Source: Candidatus Zixiibacteriota bacterium
Lineage (GTDB): Bacteria; Zixibacteria; MSB-5A5; GN15; JAAZOE01
Length of the DNA: 5,789 bases
Assembly: GCA_012797915.1 (NCBI GenBank)
Contig: JAAZOE010000463.1
Location: 1 to 5,789 of the forward strand
Reading direction: 5' to 3'
Of this stretch, positions 1-4,767 are shown one piece after another. Each line of letters starts with the position of its first letter. Within the stretch, counting starts at the first letter, position 1. Below the pieces are notes generated by a model that did not search any database, was not told where the DNA came from, and saw nothing but the letters and a program-made list of their open reading frames with translations. A program made the translations under genes and the position numbers.

Positions 1-198
1 ACCCAGCGCGCGGAACGCCTCCTCGGGGCCGTAGGCCGACGACGACAGGCCGTCGGCCCCCAGACCGATCCAGGCCAGAACCGGAATCAAGGTCAGTCGA
101 TGAAAGATCGATGATTCGGAAAAATCGCGCGGTTTGCCGAAAAGAACCCGTCGTACCCGGTGAAGGATTTTTTCTCCCTTGGTTTCAGGAGAGGCCAT
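1..198 (-). CDS. APC-superfamily permease, N-terminal fragment (cut by window start)
   Basis: Sixty-six codons are visible, starting MASPETKGEK and running in frame off the window edge. A basic cytoplasmic N-terminus (about residues 1-32, containing LFGKPRDFSESSIFHR) leads into a first membrane helix, LTLIPVLAWIGLGADG, and then LSSSAYGPEEAF. The GLGADGLSSSAYGPEEAF stretch is one I associate with large amino acid/polyamine-type (APC) permeases of the inner membrane. The substrate cannot be told from this piece. The ATG at 196-198 has no clear Shine-Dalgarno sequence. The frame stays open upstream, and a GTG at 217-219, preceded by GGGATGAG, would add seven residues (VTDDIPD) and is a real alternative start. 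The gene is downstream of the rlmI-like gene with a gap of 153 bases, and it may have its own promoter (273-301). Family assignment rests on recognition of this motif only. Confidence 0.75.
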   Translation of the reverse strand, partial: MASPETKGEKILHRVRRVLFGKPRDFSESSIFHRLTLIPVLAWIGLGADGLSSSAYGPEEAFRALG

Positions 199-272
199 GT
201 CGGGAATGTCGTCGGTCACAATCTCATCCCACGCGGTTACGGCGTAAAAGCCTTTGACCGTACTGATCGGCA

Positions 273-301
273 AAGATAGGGATATGCACGACGACAATCA
301 A
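273..301 (-). promoter_or_regulatory. Possible sigma70-type promoter for the permease gene
   Basis: On the minus strand, TTGATT (296-301) is followed after exactly 17 bases by TATCTT (273-278). Each box matches 4 of 6 consensus positions. Transcription would begin near 266, leaving a leader of roughly 45-70 bases before the GTG at 219 or the ATG at 198. The spacing is ideal but both boxes are moderate, so this is a weak call. It would exclude the TTG codon further upstream (about 289) as a start. Confidence 0.35.
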
Positions 302-351
302 GGCCAAATCGGGACAAGGGGGGCGGCCTTAATGACGATACCTTTTGTCCG

Positions 352-1536
352 TCAACGACTTACAAGACAAACGAAAGCCTTCAAATACGCCGCCTCCGGA
401 AAATGAAACGACAGGGGATGATCGGGACTCTGCCGGATTGTCTTTAAAAGCGACAACTCCACCTCGGCCTGGTCGGCGCCTCTCCGGAGGGTAACCGCCA
501 GGTCTTCCTCCGTAAAGAAGGCCGAACAGCTCGACGTAACCAGGATGCCGCCGTCGTTCAGTAACCGCAACGCCGCCCGATTCAGGAAATGGTATCCCTT
601 GCGCCCCGCTTCGTAATGGCGGCGCGACTTTATCAAGGCAGGGGGATCCAGCATGATTAAATCGTATTCCGGAGCGGAACGGGCGGCAATCCATTGAAAA
701 ACATCGGCGGTTTCGGTCGTCAGGCGCGATGAATCCAGACCGTTGATGACGGCGTGGTTCGCGCACTGCGTGAGGGCATGCTCGGAAGAATCGACGCAGT
801 GAACCGATGCCGCCCCTCCGCTCAATGCTGCCAGAGCACAGGCCCCCATATTGGAAAACAGGTCAACGGCCCGGCGACCGGCGGCGATGCGGGCGACTTC
901 CTGCCGCAAGTCTCTCTGATCGAGAAAGAATCCGGTCTTTTGGCCGCCGGCGACATCGGCGATGCATACCCGCCCGTACTCGCGGAATTCGACCGTCTCC
1001 GGCATACGGCCATAGAGCAGGCCGGTCACCGCGGGAAGCCTTTCCTCGTCCCGCGAGGGCAGGTCGCTTCGTTCGTAGACGGCGACGGGCGAAAACTGTT
1101 CGACCAGACAGTCGACGATAGCCTGACGGAATCGTTCCGCGCCGGTCGTCGCCAGCTGCACGACAAACACATCGCCGTAGCGGTCGATGACGATCCCCGG
1201 CAACAGATCCGATTCGCCGAACACGACCCGGTATCCGGTGAGATCGGGCGCGCCGAATCCCAGAAGCAGGCGACGACGATGCGCCTCGGCGATCCGTTTG
1301 CCGATCCAGGCTTTGTCGATCTCCGCCGGGCCGAAATGAAAGATGCGCACCGAAATCAGCGAATGAGCCGCATACGTCCCGACTGCGGCGGTCGTTCCCG
1401 CGCCATCGACAATCGAAACCAGATCGCCGTCCGTCAGGCCATTGGGAATCTGCTCCAAAGCTCCCGAAAAAACCCAGGGATGACGATTGGCCAGAGAAGC
1501 GGTGCGGTTTTGTTTGAGCCGCAATTGTGGATACAT
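352..1536 (-). CDS. rlmI: RlmI-like 23S rRNA (cytosine-C5)-methyltransferase
   Basis: This is a class I SAM-dependent methyltransferase of 394 residues, matching the family's usual size (E. coli RlmI is about 396). Known members methylate a cytosine at C5 in 23S rRNA (C1962 in E. coli). An N-terminal PUA-type RNA-binding region (about 2-75) includes NRHPWVFSGAL. A linker domain contains LPGIVIDRYGD (112-122). The conserved block GQKTGFFLDQR (198-208) precedes SAM motif I, VDLFSNMGACALAA (224-237). Motif IV is LDPPALIKSR (296-305). SSCS (335-338) carries the likely catalytic Cys337. The ATG at 1534-1536 gives the family-typical N-terminus LRLKQNR; the G-run GGGGGG about 8-13 bases upstream is at best a weak ribosome site. 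The gene begins about 60 bases after the tRNA-Pro 3' end with no convincing promoter between, so co-transcription is likely. The exact target base is inferred from family; RlmK-like activity is possible. Confidence 0.88.
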   Translation of the reverse strand: MYPQLRLKQNRTASLANRHPWVFSGALEQIPNGLTDGDLVSIVDGAGTTAAVGTYAAHSLISVRIFHFGPAEIDKAWIGKRIAEAHRRRLLLGFGAPDLTGYRVVFGESDLLPGIVIDRYGDVFVVQLATTGAERFRQAIVDCLVEQFSPVAVYERSDLPSRDEERLPAVTGLLYGRMPETVEFREYGRVCIADVAGGQKTGFFLDQRDLRQEVARIAAGRRAVDLFSNMGACALAALSGGAASVHCVDSSEHALTQCANHAVINGLDSSRLTTETADVFQWIAARSAPEYDLIMLDPPALIKSRRHYEAGRKGYHFLNRAALRLLNDGGILVTSSCSAFFTEEDLAVTLRRGADQAEVELSLLKTIRQSPDHPLSFHFPEAAYLKAFVCLVSR

Positions 1537-1568
1537 ACTGTTAGCCCCCCGCGTGCTCTTCGGTTAGT

Positions 1569-1590
1569 TGCCGATATCCCCATATCGGCA
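1569..1590 (-). terminator. Perfect 9-bp hairpin just after tRNA-Pro, without a U-run
   Basis: Bases 1569-1577 and 1582-1590 form a perfect inverted repeat (TGCCGATAT / ATATCGGCA) around a CCCC loop. On the transcribed minus strand the stem begins 6 bases after the tRNA 3' end (1596). What follows is AACTAACCGAAG, with no run of U, so it does not meet the intrinsic-terminator pattern. It could be a partial terminator, a 3' processing signal for tRNA-Pro, or a structure in the 5' leader of the rlmI-like mRNA. The structure is seen directly; its role is open. Confidence 0.5.
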
Positions 1591-1595
1591 TTCAA

Positions 1596-1670
1596 TCGGG
1601 GTGAGAGGATTTGAACCTCCGACATCTTGCTCCCAAAGCAAGCGCGCTGACCGGGCTGCGCTACACCCCG
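1596..1670 (-). tRNA. tRNA-Pro (anticodon UGG)
   Basis: The minus strand folds as a complete 75-base tRNA. The acceptor stem pairs CGGGGTG with CACCCCG, with discriminator A at 1596. The D arm contains AGCGCAGCCCGGTCAGCGC. The anticodon stem CTTGC/GCAAG encloses the loop TTTGGGA, giving anticodon TGG. The T arm is GGAGG-TTCAAAT-CCTCT. The sequence closely follows bacterial tRNA-Pro(UGG), which reads CCA and, by wobble, other proline codons. CCA is not encoded (TTG follows), so CCA must be added by nucleotidyltransferase. A near-consensus promoter lies immediately upstream and a perfect hairpin immediately downstream. Confidence 0.96.
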
Positions 1671-1682
1671 AAACTCAAGCGT

Positions 1683-1711
1683 AATATATACCTGTCGGGA
1701 GATAAAGTCAA
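1683..1711 (-). promoter_or_regulatory. Sigma70-type promoter of tRNA-Pro
   Basis: On the minus strand, TTGACT (1706-1711) and TATATT (1683-1688) each match 5 of 6 consensus bases and are separated by exactly 17 bases. Transcription would start near 1676, only about six bases before the mature tRNA 5' end at 1670. The strength and position fit a stable-RNA promoter. It may also serve the rlmI-like gene if the downstream hairpin is leaky. Confidence 0.75.
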
Positions 1712-1844
1712 GCCCGGTCGCCCGGCGCTTCCAACCTGTTGGATACCCTCAACCCGAAAACCGACACTCGAATCAACCGCTTGGACCGCTACGCGCGGGC
1801 AACAACATCCATCAATGCCCACTCCGATAGAAAGCGGAGCAGAT

Positions 1845-2438
1845 CTATAATCGATTCCTCAACAACTCCTTCGCTTTGAAAAGCGCCTTCCCCCGATGGG
1901 ACACGGCGTTCTTCTCCTCCAGCGTCATCTCGGCGAACGTTTTCCTGAAAGGAGGATAAAAAAATACCGGATCATACCCGAATCCGCCGTCGGCGTCGCT
2001 CTTGGATTCGGTGATAAATCCCTCGGCGATTCCATCCACCGACGCCGTGTCGTTTTCGCCGAAACAAACCGCAATCACGCACCGGAACCGCGCCATCCGC
2101 TTCTCCTTCGGGACGCCGGTCATTTCCTTCAATAGTTTCCTGCAGTTGTCGTCATATGAGCATCCCGGCCCGGCATACCGTGAAGAATAAACCCCCGGCG
2201 CGCCGTCGAGCGCATCGACCTCCAGTCCGGTGTCATCGGCCAGAGCAGGCAGACCGGTGAAGGCGAAGATCCCTTCGGCCTTAAGGACCGCGTTCTCTTC
2301 GAGGGTGACTCCGGTTTCCTCGACTTCCGGAAAATCGTCAAAATCATCCACCGTCAGAATCTGAATATCCAGTCCTTCGAGAACTTTCTTGATTTCCCGA
2401 ACCTTGTCCTTATTATTCGTCGCCAGTACGAGCTGCAT
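1845..2438 (-). CDS. rdgB: XTP/dITP pyrophosphatase (RdgB/HAM1 family)
   Basis: A cytosolic house-cleaning enzyme that hydrolyses ITP, dITP and XTP to the monophosphate plus pyrophosphate, keeping deaminated purines out of DNA and RNA. Family motifs appear in order: LATNNKDK (5-12) for triphosphate binding, ETGVTLEENAVLKA (41-54), ADDTGLEVDAL (67-77) with the metal/catalytic Asp pair, GAPGVYSSRYAG (79-90), FGYDPVFF (153-160) and SHRGKA (180-185) for base recognition. I chose the ATG at 2436-2438 because it gives the family-typical start MQLVLATNNK and 197 residues, the same length as E. coli RdgB. A GGGAG ribosome site lies 11 bases upstream. An in-frame ATG at 2454-2456 would add six residues but has no ribosome site. 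The gene often sits next to murI and rph; here a RAYT/repeat unit and an unknown gene separate it from murI. No convincing promoter or terminator was found. Confidence 0.95.
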   Translation of the reverse strand: MQLVLATNNKDKVREIKKVLEGLDIQILTVDDFDDFPEVEETGVTLEENAVLKAEGIFAFTGLPALADDTGLEVDALDGAPGVYSSRYAGPGCSYDDNCRKLLKEMTGVPKEKRMARFRCVIAVCFGENDTASVDGIAEGFITESKSDADGGFGYDPVFFYPPFRKTFAEMTLEEKNAVSHRGKALFKAKELLRNRL

Positions 2439-2449
2439 GCTAAAGAAGG

Positions 2450-2454
2450 CTCCC
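2450..2454 (-). promoter_or_regulatory. Ribosome binding site deciding the rdgB start
   Basis: GGGAG on the minus strand, 11 bases before the ATG at 2438. It overlaps the alternative ATG at 2454-2456, which itself lacks any upstream purine-rich site, so it favours the shorter, family-typical protein. The spacing is slightly long. Confidence 0.5.
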
Positions 2455-2477
2455 ATGATTATCGATGATATGGCCGC

Positions 2478-2521
2478 GCCTCAGGTCTCATCGCTCAAGC
2501 CCACCCGCTGGGTGGGGTACC
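2478..2521 (+). repeat. RAYT-associated palindromic repeat, copy 1
   Basis: Starts with the box GCCTCAGGTC, then a 12-base spacer ending AAG, then the hairpin CCCACCC-GCT-GGGTGGG (2500-2516) and GTACC. The 7-bp stem is perfect. It is in direct orientation with copy 3 and converges on copy 2. It begins about 40 bases from the rdgB start, so it lies in or just ahead of the rdgB 5' leader. Confidence 0.85.
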
Positions 2522-2539
2522 GGTTAAGCATCCGGTTTG

Positions 2540-2580
2540 GGTACCCCACCCAACGGGTGGGTTCAAGTTTTGTGCCTGAG
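2540..2580 (-). repeat. RAYT-associated palindromic repeat, copy 2 (inverted)
   Basis: Read on the minus strand, it has CTCAGG (2575-2580 complement), a longer spacer ending GAA, and CCCACCC-GTT-GGGTGGG followed by GTACC. The stem is perfect and occupies 2545-2561. Copies 1 and 2 point their GTACC ends at each other across an 18-base centre (2522-2539). The pair also forms a long imperfect palindrome (about 25 of 28 positions pair over the outer arms), a BIME-like arrangement that could fold as a cruciform or as a long RNA hairpin. Confidence 0.82.
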
Positions 2581-2617
2581 AAGTTTCCCATCAAATACCG
2601 TTGCTGTCCCAAAAGTG

Positions 2618-3145
2618 TTATACGTCAAAGTCGATGGCCAACAGCGAATCCTCTTTTCCCAAATACGCCCTGCAACTGCTCCAGCGGTAATCTTCGGGTG
2701 ACTTCACCAAGCCCCGGACCACTGGATTATTGTGGCAATAATTCACCTTTTCCCAGACAGATTCCACCGTACGGCAATTATGATCATAACACCGTCTTTG
2801 CCATAGGGCAAATTTCTTGACCCCGTCACGGACAATAGTTAGGCGTTTGATGAGATTGCCGTTTCCATTGTCCATCGACTCGTGGATATGTAACGATGAA
2901 ATCCGCTTAATATCCCCGACAGGCGGACCCAATTCTGCGTCGGCCGGAGGCATTATCACCAGGTGGACATGTTCGGGCATACGGACATAAGCCAACAGGC
3001 GGAAACCGGTGTCTCTTCGAACTTGGTCGATGTCGTCAATGACGATTCGGCGAAAGCGATTGTTTGTCAGCACGGGAATGCATTGATGTGTGCAGAAGGT
3101 TACAAATCGTGCCCGGTTGTCGTGATCGTAAAGCTGTAAATTCAT
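2618..3145 (-). CDS. REP-associated tyrosine transposase (RAYT, Y1/HUH family)
   Basis: A 175-residue single-domain HUH nuclease related to IS200/IS605 transposases. The HUH motif is MPEHVHLVIMP (56-66), with His59 and His61 as metal ligands. The likely nucleophile is Tyr136 in the helix NYCHNNPVVRGLV (135-147), placed by comparison with E. coli TnpA-REP. WQRRCYDHN (115-123) and SPEDYRWSSCRAYLG (149-163) are further family signatures. These enzymes bind and nick single-stranded palindromic repeats; in most hosts they are single-copy and behave as domesticated genes. All catalytic residues appear present, so it is probably active. The ATG at 3143-3145 gives a normal N-terminus entering FVTFCTHQCIPVL; AGG about ten bases upstream is a weak ribosome site. 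Three matching palindromic repeats flank the gene, which supports the assignment. Confidence 0.92.
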   Translation of the reverse strand: MNLQLYDHDNRARFVTFCTHQCIPVLTNNRFRRIVIDDIDQVRRDTGFRLLAYVRMPEHVHLVIMPPADAELGPPVGDIKRISSLHIHESMDNGNGNLIKRLTIVRDGVKKFALWQRRCYDHNCRTVESVWEKVNYCHNNPVVRGLVKSPEDYRWSSCRAYLGKEDSLLAIDFDV

Positions 3146-3187
3146 GTTTCTAAACCTGCCGACGCCATTCCTTGCCGGATTGCATAT

Positions 3188-3230
3188 GCCTCAGGTCGCC
3201 CGCCTAAGCCCACCCGTTGGGTGGGGTACC
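3188..3230 (+). repeat. RAYT-associated palindromic repeat, copy 3
   Basis: Box GCCTCAGGTC, an 11-base spacer ending AAG, then the hairpin CCCACCC-GTT-GGGTGGG (3209-3225) and GTACC. It is a direct copy of 2478-2521 with changes confined to the spacer and the hairpin loop (GCT becomes GTT); the stem and the box are unchanged. It lies between the stop of the unknown gene (3236) and the RAYT start (3145), in the RAYT 5' region. Confidence 0.85.
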
Positions 3231-3235
3231 CGTCT

Positions 3236-3949
3236 TTATTGCACAGCACGCAACTCATAACTCACAAGGAAATACTTAAGCAGGAATTTCAAGGTATAGC
3301 AAATCATTCTTGCATTTTGAAGATGGGCCAAAGCCTGTTCTTTCGAAGTGATTACCGGGACACAATCGACATCAGTTTGCCCCTTCACTTCGGGTTTCCG
3401 CATTATGCCGAAGCTAAGACCTTGGTTGATTTTTGCAGGGACTTTAGAATAAACCAAGAATGGATGCTTCAACTTGTTGTAGATGCCCTTATAACCTTTT
3501 TTTCGCTCATCCCGGAGATCATAAAGGAGCGTGACCGTTTCATCAATTATCGTTTTAATCTTATCAGCTGAGATGCCAAGGTCTCCTGCGGCATCTGCAG
3601 GGTCCGCGAGATGAAGCATTTGGCAGAGTCTTGAAAAATCTGTGGAATCGATAAATTCATTAAGGCATTTTGAATCATAGTATATTAACCGTTCAAAGAA
3701 GACGTCTTCCTTGGCGCTTGCTTGTTCAGCCATTACATAAAGGAACGCGAATATCTCCTCTATCGCTCTTCCGTATTCGGCCATTATCTTGGCCATTCTA
3801 ATCTTCTTAGAATTTTCTGATAGCAAATCCCAGTAAACAAGATATGCCTTAATGCTTAAGACGCCATTATATACGCCGAAGTCCAAATAGTCCTTGATGA
3901 ATTCAGCTGGGCTTACCCGTTCTCGACATTGATATTCTGGTTCTGACAT
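3236..3949 (-). CDS. Hypothetical protein, 237 aa, A/T-rich
   Basis: I do not recognise this protein. It looks soluble and largely helical, with no signal peptide. It has an acidic/mixed N-terminus (SPAEFIKDYLDFGVYNG), helices around 48-78 and 85-112, and a basic segment RKKGYKGIYNKLKHPFLVY (149-167). The tail is hydrophobic: ICYTLKFLLKYFLVSYEL (216-233). The YNKLKH motif resembles ones I have seen in HEPN-like helical proteins, but no Rx4-6H RNase motif is present, so this is only a hint. The ATG at 3947-3949 is two bases after the murI stop with no obvious ribosome site, which suggests translational coupling. Base composition differs strongly from its neighbours (23 of 60 G/C at 3661-3720 versus 42 of 60 at 4441-4500 in murI), which suggests horizontal acquisition. 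The stop lies five bases from a RAYT repeat, so the original C-terminus may have been altered. Confidence 0.8.
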   Translation of the reverse strand: MSEPEYQCRERVSPAEFIKDYLDFGVYNGVLSIKAYLVYWDLLSENSKKIRMAKIMAEYGRAIEEIFAFLYVMAEQASAKEDVFFERLIYYDSKCLNEFIDSTDFSRLCQMLHLADPADAAGDLGISADKIKTIIDETVTLLYDLRDERKKGYKGIYNKLKHPFLVYSKVPAKINQGLSFGIMRKPEVKGQTDVDCVPVITSKEQALAHLQNARMICYTLKFLLKYFLVSYELRAVQ

Positions 3950-3951
3950 AT

Positions 3952-4767
3952 CTAATACTTGGTAATATCCACCCGGATCACATTATCAATCCGCCGCCCC
4001 AAAAACCGTAGCGCCACCGTCGCGAACTTGTCCGGCACGTCCGACACGTAAAACTTGTGGCTGTTGGTCCCTTTCAAATTGTCCCGGAATAAATCATTCC
4101 TGGCCAGGTACTGCCGCACCTCCCGCGCCGTCGCCGTGGCCGAATCGATCAACGTCACACTCTCGCCGATTACCGTCTGGATGACTTTTTTCAAGAGCGG
4201 ATAATGCGTGCACCCCAGCACCAGTGTATCGATATTCACGTCGCGAAGACTCTGCAGATAATCCTCGGCGATCATATACGTCGCCTTGCGGTCCTGATAC
4301 CCTTCCTCCGCCAACGGCACGAACAGGGGACAGGCCAGCGAAAAGACCTTGATCTTGTCGTCCATCTTCTGAATCGCCTTGGGGTAGGCATCGGAGGCGA
4401 TTGTCCCGACCGTCCCGATAATCCCCACCCGTCCGCTCTTGGTCGTCTCCACCGCCGCCCTGGCCCCCGGCTCGATCACGCCGATCATATCGATCCCCAG
4501 CTCGGAGGCCACCGTCTCCATCGCCACCGCCGCCGCCGTGTTGCAGGCGGCCACGATGAACTTGACGTCCTGATCGCGCAGGAAGGCGACATCCTGCCGG
4601 GTGAATTGCAGAATAATATCTTTCGACCGGGGCCCGTACGGCGTCCGCCCGACGTCGCCGAAATAGACGACGTTCTCGTCCGGCAATTGCCGAAACACTT
4701 CCGCCACGACGGTCAGTCCGCCGACGCCGGAATCGAAAATCCCGATCGGTTTATTCTGGGTATCCAT
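3952..4767 (-). CDS. murI: Glutamate racemase
   Basis: A cytosolic, cofactor-independent racemase that converts L-glutamate to the D-glutamate used by MurD in peptidoglycan precursor synthesis. At 271 residues it is of normal length. The N-terminal motif IFDSGVGGLTV (10-20) includes the conserved Asp12 and Ser13. YFGDVGRTPYG (35-45) is the substrate-binding loop. The two catalytic cysteines are Cys75 in ACNTAAA and Cys186 in LGCTHYPLL, with FVPLAEEG (149-156) between them. The ATG at 4765-4767 overlaps the stop of the upstream amidase gene by one base (TAATG). A good ribosome site, GAAGGG, lies five bases before it, inside the amidase 3' end. The pair therefore forms a cell-wall operon. The downstream unknown gene starts two bases after the murI TAG. 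Confidence 0.97.
   Translation of the reverse strand: MDTQNKPIGIFDSGVGGLTVVAEVFRQLPDENVVYFGDVGRTPYGPRSKDIILQFTRQDVAFLRDQDVKFIVAACNTAAAVAMETVASELGIDMIGVIEPGARAAVETTKSGRVGIIGTVGTIASDAYPKAIQKMDDKIKVFSLACPLFVPLAEEGYQDRKATYMIAEDYLQSLRDVNIDTLVLGCTHYPLLKKVIQTVIGESVTLIDSATATAREVRQYLARNDLFRDNLKGTNSHKFYVSDVPDKFATVALRFLGRRIDNVIRVDITKY

Larger units (their letters stand above)
2478..3230 (-). mobile_element. RAYT gene with flanking palindromic repeats (REP-like unit)
   Basis: A unit of about 750 bases made of one RAYT gene (2618-3145), one repeat copy upstream of it (3188-3230), and a convergent pair of copies downstream (2478-2521 and 2540-2580). The outermost copies are direct repeats of 43-44 bases that share the GCCTCAGGTC box and the hairpin. 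REP elements and their RAYT genes have this organisation. No target-site duplication or second ORF is visible. It sits between the unknown gene at 3236-3949 and rdgB. Boundaries are taken from the repeats and are inferred. Confidence 0.65.

Noticed and set aside
300..330. Inverted repeat AAGGCC / GGCCTT as terminator of the rlmI-like gene
   Set aside because: It has only 6 bp of stem with a 19-base loop and no U-tract, and it overlaps the candidate -35 box of the permease.
754..1614. Long plus-strand open frame (286 codons) opposite the rlmI-like gene
   Set aside because: It is the antisense shadow of a clearly conserved methyltransferase gene in G/C-rich DNA and has no recognisable domain.
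1434..1625. Minus-strand open frame starting MSEVQILSPRL
   Set aside because: It is a translation of the 3' half of tRNA-Pro running into rlmI out of frame; such peptides are a known artefact of tRNA genes.
1812..1838. Small inverted repeat CTCCG/CGGAG just after rdgB as a terminator
   Set aside because: It has five base pairs, an 8-base loop and no U-run; it is within what chance would give.
1671..1844. Possible small gene or integration remnant between rdgB and tRNA-Pro
   Set aside because: Apart from the tRNA promoter I see no conserved frame, no duplicated tRNA 3' end and no integrase, so nothing supports an attachment site here.
2478..3230. CRISPR array made of the palindromic repeats
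   Set aside because: There are only three copies in mixed orientation, with spacing of 18 and about 600 bases and a transposase between them; no regular spacers.
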